In this document: positions 28,921-64,000 of the stretch, piece by piece
How positions within the stretch are numbered: position 1 is the stretch's first letter
How the letters are laid out: every line of letters begins with the position of its first letter
NCBI GenBank assembly: GCA_037179515.1
Contig: JAXCGZ010009475.1
Coordinates: 102,501 to 166,500 of the forward strand
Length of the DNA: 64,000 nucleotides
Direction: 5' to 3'
DNA from: Halocaridina rubra
Lineage: Eukaryota > Arthropoda > Malacostraca > Decapoda > Atyidae
Notes under the pieces: model-generated
Seen by the model: only the letters and a program-made list of their open reading frames with translations
The model's database searches: none
What the model was told of the DNA's origin: nothing
Program-made: the position numbers and the translations under genes

Positions 28921-29819
28921 TCATAGAAACTTTTTTTAATACCTTTTTCTTCTTGAATAGAAGAGTAATAAAAGTTTTCCATATTAATGAGACAAGTCAC
29001 TCAACCTACCCTACTCTAATAATTTAAGCTACCTAACAATTTTCGAAGTTCTAAGGATTACTCATCTTTACAAGATGTGATTCTGTCATATTTTAAGGTC
29101 ATAATTACTTTGACTATTCTTGCATCTTGTTCTTTTCTTATTATTTGGCATACTTTTACTTCTGTCTTGTTCGTCAACTGCTACTTTCTCTTTTCAATGA
29201 TTTCTTGCTGCCCGGGCACGATGAGGGTAATATTCTCGTTCGTCATTTTGCCACACTCGATAAAATCCTATCTATCTATCTGTCTAGCTTCTATCTAGTC
29301 TATCTATCTATCTATCAATTTATCTATTACTTGAATAATTTATTTATTTGAGAAACACTACTAAAAGCTACCTTCGAAGGGAATGTCATGGGTGTTGTCC
29401 ATTTGTCTTTTTCCTTCTTTGACCGTCCAAGATTGTTTAGCTTTAGCCGTAGAGAGAAAGTGAGGTGAAGGAAAACTCTCTTCGCAATAAATCATTTCCT
29501 TTACATTGGTAAGAGATATAAAGGGGAAACGAGACGTCCATTTTAGACCAAAAAGGAATGTTCTTTTCCTGGAGGTCATTTTTAGCCATTTTTGGTCTTT
29601 TATTTTATTTTTATGAGAATGGTGATGGAATTTTGTGTAATTTTGTATGCATGGACTTGGAATGTACCGAATTCCACATTTATAAGAATAATAATTGTAG
29701 GCAAGGTTTGGGAAATGGAACTCAACTCCTGGTAATATAATCGTCCTCGTAGCTCTGTTGTATAAAAGAAATTGGAAAAAAATTAAGGGAAATTCCCCAA
29801 AGGGATTTTATGATTTTTA

Positions 29820-29950
29820 TGTCCCCCGCCGGACTGTCGTATCCCCCCATACGCGTATATTTCTGGTCGTGTTTTTTCATTAATACGTTCGTATTTATAC
29901 AGCCGACAGGGCCCAATAGGCTTAGTTGCAGATATTGATGTGTGTGTAAG
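29820..29950 (+). promoter_or_regulatory. CpG-containing candidate USP19 promoter / first exon
   Basis: Unusually CpG-rich for this window (CCCCGCCGGACTGTCG, TACGCG, GCCGACAGGG), ending in a strong donor GTAAGT at 29946. It could be the non-coding first exon spliced to 31575. Inference only. Confidence 0.25.
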
Positions 29951-30306
29951 TATGAGAGTTAAACTAGCCTTTAGAAGTTTTTTTTTTTTTTGTATATAAA
30001 TATCCCAGATACTTCAAAGTGTATAATAAAAAGTAATTGACTACAATATTTGGTAAATGTTTGTCACACCCTCAACAAGTGAAATATATATGCATAATAT
30101 TCAAAAGATATATAAAGACCACTAAACAATCATTTCAATTATTAACTCATTTCTACACTATATGTGTAATAACTGACTTAACCTAACCATAATTTATAAT
30201 GCATTCTCTGAGAATAGATTAGAAATTGTTGTTTTTACCCATTATGTTTTTGGGCTAAACTGTTGTACTCTGTCAAGTCTCAATGTGTTTTGAATATTCT
30301 GATTGT

Positions 30307-30386
30307 TTTTCTCGGAAGTCACTATATTTGTGTTAGGGGCGACATTTTTTCTCGGAAGTCACTATATTTGTGTTAGGGGCGACATT
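30307..30386. repeat. Perfect 40-bp tandem duplication
   Basis: Two identical copies beginning TTTTCTCGGAAGTCACTATA. Absence of any mismatch implies a recent event or an assembly artefact. Confidence 0.9.
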
Positions 30387-30416
30387 ACTTGGTGGGGATG
30401 GGTACATTAATAACAT

Positions 30417-30480
30417 AATTTAACCTAGCTTAACCTAACCTAACAAAACTCAACTAACTTAACCTAACTCAAATTTGTAG
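30417..30480. repeat. (CCTAA)-type degenerate telomere-like motifs
   Basis: TTAACCTAGCTTAACCTAAC, CTAACAAAAC, CTTAACCTAACTC: the complement of the arthropod TTAGG unit. A further ACTTAACCTAACC lies at about 30176. Confidence 0.5.
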
Positions 30481-30875
30481 CTTTACATACCTTAATCGTA
30501 TGTTTTTTCCCAGTTATATCTCGCGAAAATTGTTATTAGAACTGAATTTACAGGACTACATAGTTTGCTTGTCCTTATTTACTTTTTCCTTTGGTTAGCA
30601 GCAAAAAAAAAATTAATTGAGGTTAAAAAGTTCTTTTCTCCCTTCTTTTATTAGCCTCCTCTGATACAGAGAATAAAGGTGAAAGAGATTATATTTCATC
30701 TACTGCCATGGTAGGCTAATGATTGCTGATCATTGGTTGGTGTGTTAGAAAACTTGCAACCTTGTTTTTTCTGCATGTTTAAAGAGGCAAATAATAACGG
30801 ATGGGGACGTAGGGGTTTAGAATCCCTTGTTTTTTCCACAAAGCAATTTAAAGAAGGGGTAATCTCCTAGTTCGA

Positions 30876-30940
30876 ACATGCCTGTGTCCACCCCCATCCA
30901 ATTGGGGACTAATTTTGACACATAAAACGGTTCTTAAGTG
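30876..30940 (+). repeat. SINE-A tail fragment
   Basis: TGTGTCCACCCCCATCCAAT then TTGACACATAAAACGG. The head is missing. Confidence 0.65.
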
Positions 30941-31296
30941 ATGGAAGTAAAGATAGACTTTATTGTAACTCTGCTGCCTTGTTAATTTGATTAAAGTTAT
31001 TAACAACCTTTGCAGTGTGGTATGCAAAGAAATTGCTGTTGTTCCCTACGCTGCCTGGCTTTACAGCTCTAAGCTAAAGGAGACCACTGTCAATCATGTC
31101 CTCAGTGCTCCCAGGGAGTGTATGTTGTTTTAATTTAATGGTGTATATGGTAGTGTGCAGTAGACTCTTCCATAATGTGCTTCCTGGTTTGGTATCATTG
31201 TCTCTGTCTAGAAGGGGACGTCAAGATATGACTGCCAGAGAGTTAATTCTCAGTGTAGAAATATATTGCCATTGAGTGTGTTGTGTTAAGAGATGA

Positions 31297-31450
31297 AGTA
31301 ATTGCCTGGGTAACCGAAACCTCTTTCAGATTCTTGTTTCATGGGGTCGAGTTGCTTGAGGCAGTTTGACCTCTTTTGATTCTCTTCTTCAGAGTTGCAG
31401 CTCTTGAAGGTGAACCTACTCTGAAAAAGCTGCTACTCTCTGTCCTGCAA
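31297..31450. repeat. Dispersed repeat shared with 13555-13730
   Basis: Same landmarks (TTGCCTGGGTAACCGAAACC, GGCAGTTTGACCTC, CTTCAGAGTTGC) in the same order as the RNF19 intron 10 copy. Confidence 0.55.
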
Positions 31451-31574
31451 ATTATTTAAGAAATGTGTTTGTGTATTTGTCACAAGTCTAAGCTCTGGCA
31501 GTATTAACAATAATGACAGAAATGATATCTTACTGTGATGGAAAAATAATATGTGATTCTTAATATTTTTGCAG

Positions 31575-31645
31575 ATTGGGTGTAAGCCACAGTGCACATT
31601 AGTGGTGAAAGAAAAAGGCGGTGCTCGTCAACTGAGGACGACACC
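31575..31645 (+). other. USP19: USP19 5' UTR part of first coding exon
   Basis: Acceptor ATTTTTGCAG at 31574, then 71 nt of leader to the ATG. At least one more non-coding exon must lie upstream. Confidence 0.7.
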
Positions 31646-54447
<22,802 letters not shown>

Positions 54448-55441
54448 AATCATGCTAGTATTATAGGTTTTTATAAATCATAATATTGTATTATAATGAT
54501 ATTTTATGGTATTGACTGCTGTGCAAGTACCTAAACTACCTAGAATGCACTCCTTTTCTTCTTTTTTATTTGCATAATGATTCTAGTTGTGAAATTTTTA
54601 ACCATTAAATCCACATCCATAGATATATGCTTTCATTTTTAGAAAAAAAGAAGTTTTAAATTTATGGTAAATAATTTGGTTGTACAACTAATTTATAATT
54701 TGTAGTGACCATAAGGAATATTTTTTCTTTTTAAGTTATTTATTCAGTCATGTTTAAAACATTACCCTGTTTTATGGGTAGTGAACACGGGTAACAAATG
54801 CCACGTTTAGTATGGTACTATGTAGATTATATATACTGTATATCTTTGAACAAAGTTTAATATTGTCACGCCATGGAGACTATTATTTATTTTTCTATGA
54901 TTGTGTGTCAAGGTAAGAATATCATCTTTACTTGTTGTAGTATATTTTTCATTATTATTTTGTAGAAATTAATTTATTATGTGATCTCTCTCTCTCTCTG
55001 ATTTATCCATATGCCGTGTACAATTTGAAACTGCGTAGTGTGTTGTGTAAAGGAATGCCTAAGCGTGATGAGACAGATTTAGATAGTTATGGTATTAATT
55101 TAAATGCATCCACAGCCAGCATCTTTTTCTAGATCAGAAAAGTTCACCAATGTTCTTTAATATATCATGGGTATAAATTTTATTGGATAAATACATCCGT
55201 GCATTAGCAGAGAATTATAGGTAGAGATCGTAAATGTAGTAAATTTTAAGGACAATTACTATAATTTTTCTACTATATTACGACCTTTAATTATCTCCAT
55301 ATATGAATTTTTTTTTTTAAACTGGCCTGGTGTTTTAGAAAGTTATGACCATTAGTAGCCTGATTCCTTGTGTGGGTAACAAGTTTTTTAAATTTTCATT
55401 GTGTTTAGTGTACTACTGTTTACCAAGTCTTGAGTGAAGTA

Positions 55442-55615
55442 TTGAAGACGGTTACGGGATGGTTAGAGCACTCGACTTGGGAAGTGACGAACTTGCGTTT
55501 GAGCTCACCTTGGGGTGATAGTAAGGGCAATCCAGCCTTAATTCCTCAGCTGCACCCTTCCTGTGTCTACTCCCATTTGATTTGGAATTAATTGTGACAA
55601 ACAAAATGGCAAACG
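55442..55615 (+). repeat. SINE-A copy in USP19 3' UTR region
   Basis: GACGGTTACGGGATGGTTAG head, TTTGAGCTCACC B-box region, GGGCAATCCAGCCTTAATTC core, CAAACAAAATGGCAAACGAC tail. Sense orientation. Confidence 0.8.
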
Positions 55616-55714
55616 ACATTTATGACTTATGTGGCATTTTGAGTAACATTGTGACATAATATTTGCTTGAGTTAAGTCTGTTGACTCTCTACTCTGATTG
55701 ATTGCTAGACATGA

Positions 55715-55720
55715 AATAAA
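55715..55720 (+). terminator. Polyadenylation signal AATAAA, candidate USP19
   Basis: 1268 nt after the stop codon, in GAAATAAAGTACAG. Confidence 0.4.
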
Positions 55721-56100
55721 GTACAGGAGTACCATTGTCAGATTGCAGTGCTAATCCAAATGTAAATGTTGGGTTTTTTAAATGAAGTATATAAAACTAA
55801 TGTGACAGTCTCATTCACTTCAATTTGTATCTGTTTATTTGCTTGTATTGAGTCCAATCAGTCGCAACTGAATGATTACTAAAATTGGAACAAGATGGTG
55901 TCTGAAGTCAAAATACTGTACTGCAATGTTAAATTTCTCATGCTATCAATAATGAATTTGCTTTCCCAAGATAAGACGATGAGTTAATTTAGTGTAGAAG
56001 TGATTAAAAATTTATAGAATACTATAGTTTCCACTTTTTAATATATTTTTTATCACTTTGATAGTAATATCTCTGATTCTTTTACAGAATAAAAAATGAC

Positions 56101-59100
56101 TATACAGTTTTAAATAAAAATTACCCTTATGTAGCAAATACCTATGATAATTAGGCTTGGTGCATTCCTTTCCTTCATACTCAAAGCCTTAATCTCTGAG
56201 ATACATTTGTAGCCAGTCTTTGAATATCATTTTCATTCGTAAACAAATATTATACTTGAAAAGGTAGTCTTTAGTTCAGTGAAACAAATACTTGAAAGGG
56301 GTTTTCTTTTAAAGAGCGTCACTGCCCCTCATAGCTTAATGAATTCAGTTCTCACTTAATTTATGTGATTTATACATAATACTTCGGTAATTGTAGTACT
56401 TTGTGTATGTAGGTTCTAATTGTGTGTATTGCTGAGATTAAGCAAAGTGAAAAAATGTTACTCTTAAGTGTTTTATGCTTAATTTTGTCAAAGATATACA
56501 AATTGATTTGTGTATGTTGCAACTTACCAAATGTTTCAGGAACTTGGAATCTTCATCTACAGATGTCGGTATATAATTTTCCTAATGGAAATTAATATTT
56601 TAATGTCACTCAAGTGGTGTGTAAGGATTTTATTATAAAACCTTGTGTACCAGATTCTTTTTATTAGTCCTAGATTGATTCGCTTTAAACCTTGAAAGTT
56701 TCGTCATAATTAAAAAATGACAAGGAATTATCAGTACAGAGTAAGTGGTATTCTAATGCTTTTTCTTAAGTCATTGAGGGGGAAGCTTGTTATAGTTTAG
56801 ATACTACTATGTATTTGACATACATAGTTGAATGAATATGATGACTTGCATTTGTTTGCTTGAGTTTTAAAATTCCTCTTCAAATATTTGATGTTTGTTT
56901 AAAAGCCTCCACATGTACCTTATTGCCAGACATACCTCATGTCTGGAATTAGTTGGTAATATGTCATATGATGCCATCCCTACCAGGTATAATTCACATC
57001 CCAAAACAGGTGAGATAATACATTACTCCATGCTGTACTAATATAACTTGGCATCTATGTCAGTTGAATTCAGAGATTAAACCTCTTTTGGAGCGATATG
57101 TATGGAAATGTCTTTTCTGTAGAACAGTTTAATGATATCTACAATTTACTCCATAATTTTTTTCCAGTGTTCTTTAGACAAATCCAACCTGATATCTTTT
57201 AAACTTTTAAAGCTTCAAATCATACACTATATAAATGTATTTTCTTTCTTTCACTCTTTAGGCCTATCTGAGTGCCCAGCTGGTAGTTACATATTCCCAT
57301 AGCATAAAGGGGGCTAAGAAATTGCTACACTGGAATGACCTCCAGTTTTTTACATCATCCTGCTTAACTTTGCATTCCAAGGTAGGATGGTAGTGGCACA
57401 TAAATACTTGAAGGAACTTATTACTGTTCATGAGGCTAGTGCTTTATTTACTTAATGAAGCTGGTAGTTATGCATCAGCTATAAAAGTATGGAACACCTT
57501 ATCATTCCCACATTGGTCATTACCAGACTTGGTGGTATAGCTTTTGTTTTACTACAAGGTTGCAGTTTTGAGCAACTCCCATTAAAATAGTCCCTTTTTC
57601 TGAATATAACAAGGTTCTCTCATTTGGAATTAGAATTAAAATGCTCCTACTTTACTTTCTTCGGGAATGTGGCCCATTACACTTGAGGATTGCTTTTTGG
57701 TAGCAATTGAGAAGCTAGTGTTTTTTCCTACTATTCATGTTATACAGATTGTGAACGATGTGACTGGTCAGTCTTGCTACTTGCTCCCCAGGCTTAGGAT
57801 GAACTATTTCAAATTTGGTAGTTGTTAATTATTGCTGTCCTTGTCCAAACCCAATGCCAGTAGTTGTAAAACAGTTGTTAAAAATTCATACATGTAACCA
57901 AGTTTCTCAATTTTTATCTTTGTGCTTTGGATATTAATGGTTGTCTGCCTGCATATGCTAACTTTGGAAGGGCCGCTGATAATAGAGTAGGGATTCCTCA
58001 AAAGGTACTTATTGTCTCACATCTTTCGGGTATAGTTTGGTACTCTCCTATAAGATTGCACTTGGAGTAGCGTTCATCCGTATCTATTGTTTAAAAAATG
58101 AGGTGGTACAGTTTCACAGGATTAAAAAATCTGTGACTATGCGAAAGCTCAAATCACGGAACTACTCTCATGTAACATTGCCTGCCTTTCTACACAATAG
58201 TGGATGTGGACAATGTTGTCATCAGTTGTTATTTTTGTATTATTGAGTTTTCTTAGATTATCTTTCAAATATAATCATTTTCACCTGTGAAACTATTTTA
58301 CATTAATGAGGTAGTTTTTTCTCTATTCTAGTGGTGTGACGATGTATTCAATTTCTCTATTCATTGTACAAATACCTGGATGTTGCCTTTAAATATGCTG
58401 GGTGATTGTGGTGGAAAAAAAAAAAAAGTGAAATGGCGAGTAGAATTTTATTTTCCAGACGTGGATCAGTGTTTATCATTTCACAGAATGTTATGATAAA
58501 CAAATGTAACTCACAATAAGCTAATTTAATTATACTCATTTGTATACATATATAGTATACATTTCATCACTTTATTTACAAAATATAAAACAGTATGCAA
58601 GGGAAATAGAATTTTTATTGCCAGATGTCATCGGATTTCCACACTAGCAGACGACGTGATTCTACTAAAGGACCTCATCACTACCTAAAACTTGTCCCCT
58701 CGTAAAGTATTAGATATGCAGTTTTCACATAAGTTGTACGGCCATTAACTCTAGAGGACCATGTCTTTACACAAACAATTATGCCATGATCATCCATACT
58801 TTCTACTACAGTATATTATCAGTGTACTCTCAGGAGTGTTGAGATTTCGTTTCTTTTCTCCAAGTAATTTTGTTGCAGAACGTTCATCTTTCATATTTCA
58901 TAATTGATTTTACAGATTTACTATACTGGTCCTCTCTTTGAGCAGTGGATTTTTATTTTATATTTTTTTAATATATTTGTTTAGAAGATACTTGGGTGTT
59001 TCATATGGTTGTAAGGCTGCGTGTTCATTTTTTTTTTCAGAATTGATTTTGCAGTTTTATTGTATTAAGTTTTTGAATAGTTTTTTCTAGTTATTATAAT

Positions 59101-60894
59101 GATCTGTACTAGTTTACATGATTTGTGAAGGTTCTGAGTATATGTAGTGAGCTATGTGTTTTTACCAGTTGTGTTTGTTTTGTGGATTGCTAATATTATT
59201 TTAGCCATAATAGCATAAAAAAAAGACCATACAATTAGGTTAGCTTCATTTTCCTCTTTCTTTTGTGGGTGAGAGATGTGTGGGATTATGTACTTTCAAA
59301 TATATGTCCCAGTAAAACTGACAGTAATTAGTTGTTCCCATTCACGCTTCTCTCAAAGTATGATTGGGTTTTCAGCAACAAATCACGTTCAGATATTGAA
59401 TCTTCCACTGTACAGTATTTCAGTGACAAGCGTTACATACAAGCTGATATAAGTCTGTTACAGCTCCTTGCACAGGAATACTTAAGGATGAAAAAAAAAA
59501 ATAATGACACAGAACATTTACTGACATTACTCTATACAAAATTACAGTTGACATGCCTTAACCTTAAAGGGAAATGATGAGTAGTGCTGCTGACTTTATA
59601 AAAGGACTGGCCAATATTTCTTACCAAATACAATTTTATTAAAAAATTAGCATAATGAAAAAGCATACCTGTGTATTGTCTAAATATATACTGATTTGTA
59701 AGGCAATCTGTATAACAAGTGATAAAATCAGTTTACTTGAAAATAAATTTTAAGATTATTATCCTTAATAAAGACAAGTAAGAGTATAAATATTATCGTG
59801 TTACTAGAGAACTTCCCACACCTTGTTGGATGAGAAAAGCTTGTAAAGCACAAGATACAGGATTGAAACCTGTGATGCATTTGTGGGCTAAGAAGCCAGT
59901 AAGAGCTATTACATAGGTAATATCAAACCCCAAGGTATATAGGGGGTAAGGTATGCAATGTTGCAAGACCAGAGAATCCACTGCAGCAGAAAATATAACT
60001 GGTTGGATCTGGGGATTCTTACCTTTAAGGCTCTGAGGTTGGAAAACTGAAAATGCTACAGGTGTCTTCTTGGTTAATCAAACATTTAAAATACTTGCTT
60101 TAGACCCATATTCTCTGGTTAGAACATATAAATCTACAGACACCTTTGATAATATAGAACACCCAGAAGGTCTTGATGACTATTAAATTTTTTTCCTTCT
60201 CAATATCACTAGGACATCTCTTGCCTTAATATATCACAAAAGATTAATGTCTTAGTGCATTTTTTTTTTTTTTCATTCTTTTTATCTTGCTGTCATTTAT
60301 AAATCCCATACGTTTCATGCTTAGTTTTCAAGGTAGGATTTTTCCAAACGGATGTTGTCTGGGGAGATATGAAAGGGGTTCCTCATTCCTTTGAGGTAGT
60401 TATATAGTTTCTTATAAGAAGAATCTCTCTCAAGGAACAGCTGGAAGGGAGTGATTTCCTTTCCTACAGCCTTGTGAAATTAACAGCAGTTCGGGTGCTG
60501 ACAAACTACAGTCATACCCTAGGTTCATTTCCTTATATTTCTCCCTGCCAGTCCATCTACCTTCACGTTCTCATCCTCAGGATCTCCCCCAAGTGTACCT
60601 CAGGAGGGGGAATATTCATATTTGAAGGTGTAAAGAATATAAGTTCCACTAAATAATTCTCAGGAATTATCTGAATAAAGGATGAAACTCAAAATATAAC
60701 TCTGAGGTTCAATTATCACATCATATGGATGGGAATCTATTTCCTTACCTCTACAATGAAAAAATGGGATCTGGATTGCAGAACTAGAATTTGATAGAAT
60801 GTTTCCATGATTTTGATATATTGAACGTCATCCTCCTATGGTCACACCAAGATTGGTTTCAAGAAGTCATGCAGTAATTAAAGTGAAAAAAAGA
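56101..60894. other. Downstream intergenic, no gene recognised
   Basis: AT-rich. Open segments at 57262-57381 (bounded by a good acceptor and donor) and 59335-59574 have no recognisable domain. A further 57.6-57.8 kb stretch is open in one frame but matches nothing I know. Confidence 0.4.
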
Positions 60895-60899
60895 CAGAC

Positions 60900-61310
60900 C
60901 TAGAATGGGACCATTGGGTGGGCTGAAAAGAGCACTGGAGGCACATATGTCAGTGTAGCAGGGAAGAGACTGAAAGATATAGCAGTTATTGGAGAAAGAT
61001 TGTGTATAGGTGAGGAATGCCAAAGGGATTTCTTGCACCTGCTAGCACAGTAAACAAGCCAGGGTGGGTTTGCTACGAGATGAAGTGGTGGAAGATAACC
61101 AGCTACTGTGGCCAGGTTTCACGGCAGAAGATTCTTGCTCGCTTACCTTGAGGGCGACCCCAAGCAGTGTGGTGGAGGATATTGTGGCAGCCCTTTACTC
61201 TGAAGGCACAAACATAAGTGCTTGAGGTTAACTGGCCTCGGGTGAACAAGTGATCTTTGACTCAGCCACCCCCTTGACAAGGGATTGCAGCAGTTGTATA
61301 TGTACGTATG
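60900..61310 (+). repeat. Family C copy, near full length
   Basis: GGGCTGAAAAGAGCACTGGA start, CCAGCTACTGTGGCCAGG, ACCCCAAGCAGTGTGG, GACTCAGCCACCCCCTTGAC end, then GTATATGTACGTATGG. Confidence 0.75.
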
Positions 61311-62250
61311 GATATTTCCCCCTTGTCTCATACTCCATCGTATGTTAATTTTTATTATTCATGCAAGTACAAACTGTACCATGAGAGTCTGAGCTTAAGC
61401 ATAATCAGCAGTCTCTTGAACGAGGACATAATGACTAGCACTAATACTATTGACTCTCCTTTAGAGCTCTCACTGACCAATTTGTCTACAAATATGCCAT
61501 GGGTTTCAATCTCCAGTATTTGTCAGGATGATTGACTTCTCATCCAGACAATGAAGCTATAAGCAGCTGATTCAAAGAAGTCTCCTGGAATAATGTCTAT
61601 TCTCAAACCTGTTCGAGGAAAAAAAAAAATAACCCATTCAATCTAAGTTTGTTTTTTTTTTTTTGGTTGAAAACGGTTTCAATAAAAGATTTGGAAAACG
61701 ATCACACTGGCCACTATAATTAATTATCCAATGTTTTTCACATCATATGTATGCCCCATGAGAGGAAACAGAAATCAAATTTGTTATATATCGACAATTC
61801 TTTTTCTCCCATCCTTCAGAAACAACTGAAAATGACAAGTATAGACAATTACCAGATATTATAAGAAACTTCCAGTTTGGTTTCCAGGAGCAGGCTTAAA
61901 CTGCAGTATTCCTTGGGAATACTGACGGCATAAATGGGAAAACGAGGAACACATTCTAACTTTAGATATACCTTAACTATAATAGGGAATCCCTTGGATT
62001 ATTCTTTTAATGTCTAAAAACAGCACACTTTTTTCGCTTACAATTCTAAAATACCCCCTCATTTTAAATTGAAAAAGATTAAAACAAAGCAAACAAAATT
62101 TTCTTAAACTCCTCCAATCCCAACCCTAAACTAAAATACAATTAAAAAAATAAAAATTCCTTATATTGATGTAATTAACTGTCAAAAATCTACTACATAT
62201 CCCAAAACAAATGGCATATCTTTACCAAATGTTTACAATAACCAAAAGAA
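61311..62250. other. Probable remains of Penelope-like element body
   Basis: No readable protein, but it precedes a GIY-YIG remnant, and short readable pieces such as DKYRQLPDIIRNFQFG could derive from the same element. Weak inference. An A8 run and a T11 run occur at about 61620-61665. Confidence 0.3.
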
Positions 62251-62260
62251 TATCGAGGAT

Positions 62261-62500
62261 GTGTTTTCTATATCCCTTTTCAATTGCGAGAAACCATACT
62301 TTGGTTGGTCCAGATGCTCTCTGGTAAAGAGGATTGCAGAACACAAAAGAGCAATCTGGTATGGTCAAGAAAGTTTGACAATCTTTAAGCACTTGAGAGG
62401 TTATGGTTAAAATATGATTTGGGAAATGGCCTCAATAGAAAAATCAATTTTCAACATAACGAAAGGTCAGTGGAGTCTGGATTATATAGACAAAGTGCCT
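62261..62500 (+). pseudogene. Penelope-like element GIY-YIG endonuclease remnant
   Basis: One frame gives FNCEKPYFGWSRCSLVKRIA, then EHKRAIWYGQESLTIFKHLR, an in-frame stop, and NMIWEMASIEKSI. The C-C-K-Y-G-T-R-L--R--EH--A order is that of the GIY-YIG nuclease at the C-terminus of Penelope-like retroelements; the Gly-Glu-Thr-Gly before the Arg is eroded. Internal stops show it is dead. Confidence 0.6.
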
Positions 62501-62710
62501 TAAATTAAAAATTGTAGAAATGGGACTAACGAAGTAGATCCTAAGGAGTTGAAGCCCAATATGGAATCTAATATTGCCCTTGAAGGCCAAACAGTAAGTT
62601 TCACTTGATATTTGTACACCATCTATTCTTTTCATTATGTTGATGGAAAAGGTTGGTACAAAAAGTACTGATGAAATATACACAAATTTCACTTCTAAGT
62701 TTTCTTTCAT

Positions 62711-63058
62711 GGGCATACCCTTGCAGGGGGGTGGCCTAGTCAACAAACATATTCACCAGAATCTAATATACCTCGATCACTCCTCCTAGATCCTTGAGCA
62801 GAAAGGGCCGTCACAATTCTCTCCCAACACCATCCTGCTTGAGTATTCCACATGCTAAGTGGGCAAGGAAGGATCTGGCATGAGGCTCAACAGTTTAAGC
62901 TTATTTAGCCCCACCCCTTTATCTCACGGCAAACTCCCTCACACTCACCCATCCCGGTTTACTCTGCTAGCAATGGCGAGATACCCCATTTGCCCGTGTC
63001 ACTTATAAACAATCTTTTTCCATTATTTCTATCTCTTGCACTCACTTTCCCATGTTCC
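62711..63058 (-). repeat. Family C copy, left arm of an inverted pair
   Basis: Minus strand runs GCAAGAGATAGAAATAATGG ... ACTCAAGCAGGATGGTG ... GACTAGGCCACCCCCCTGCA. Head-to-head with the next copy. Confidence 0.78.

Positions 63059-64000
<942 letters not shown>

Larger units (their letters stand above)
54448..56100 (+). other. USP19 3' UTR, probable
   Basis: No coding frame. AATAAA hexamers at 55715-55720 and 56089-56094 are candidate ends. Contains a SINE-A. Confidence 0.5.

Noticed and set aside
29361..29579. Minus-strand 72-codon open frame between the divergent genes
   Set aside because: No homologous motif or splice context; length expected by chance.
57262..57381. Open 120-nt segment between a good acceptor (CTCTTTAG) and donor (GTAGGA), considered as an alternative USP19 last exon with a TM helix
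   Set aside because: The encoded peptide is not hydrophobic and has no stop or recognisable homology; it lies beyond likely polyA signals.
59332..59577. Plus-strand open frame of about 80 codons with charged residues
   Set aside because: Starts with TTG, has no domain resemblance, and is isolated in AT-rich intergenic DNA.

Overview
The window is animal nuclear DNA, almost certainly from a decapod crustacean and plausibly a penaeid shrimp. The genes are split into many short exons by long AT-rich introns. Long (TA)n microsatellites total about 2 kb. tRNA-derived SINEs, TA-flanked MITEs and decayed LINE and Penelope fragments are abundant, and there are TTAGG-type arthropod telomere-like motifs. 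The species cannot be fixed from sequence alone.

Three protein-coding genes can be supported. (1) At 481-1420 (+) lie the last two coding exons of a molybdenum cofactor sulfurase (MOCOS), carrying the end of its MOSC domain; the rest of the gene lies upstream of the window. (2) At 10705-22367 (-) is a complete 12-exon coding sequence for an RNF19A/B-type RING-IBR-RING E3 ubiquitin ligase. I read 848 codons plus stop with every intron phase consistent. (3) At 31646-54447 (+) is a complete 18-exon coding sequence for the deubiquitinase USP19 (1135 codons plus stop), with two CS domains, a split USP catalytic domain, an inserted MYND zinc finger and an EELD C-terminus without a membrane anchor. 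RNF19 and USP19 are divergent, with about 9 kb between their start codons. Both families work in ubiquitin-dependent protein quality control, so one neighbour adds ubiquitin and the other removes it.

Layout: 1-2.1 kb, MOCOS 3' end; 2.1-10.7 kb, repeat-rich intergenic DNA probably including the RNF19 3' UTR; 10.7-22.4 kb, RNF19; 22.4-31.6 kb, divergent intergenic region with MITEs, a compound (TA)n(GA)n tract and the presumed promoters; 31.6-54.4 kb, USP19; 54.4-64 kb, USP19 3' UTR, then repeats, a Penelope-like endonuclease remnant and a large inverted repeat.

The main non-genic signal is repeat structure. I name these families here: SINE-A (about 20 copies, tRNA-derived), SINE-B (2 copies), MITE-1 (4 copies), MITE-2, MITE-3, MITE-4, and family C (about 11 copies or fragments, whose 3' end runs into TA/TATG microsatellite). 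Several of the longest (TA)n arrays start exactly at the end of one of these elements, suggesting that insertion at TA sites or A/TA-rich tails seeds the microsatellites. I found no CRISPR array, operon, true tRNA or rRNA gene, or clearly new protein system.
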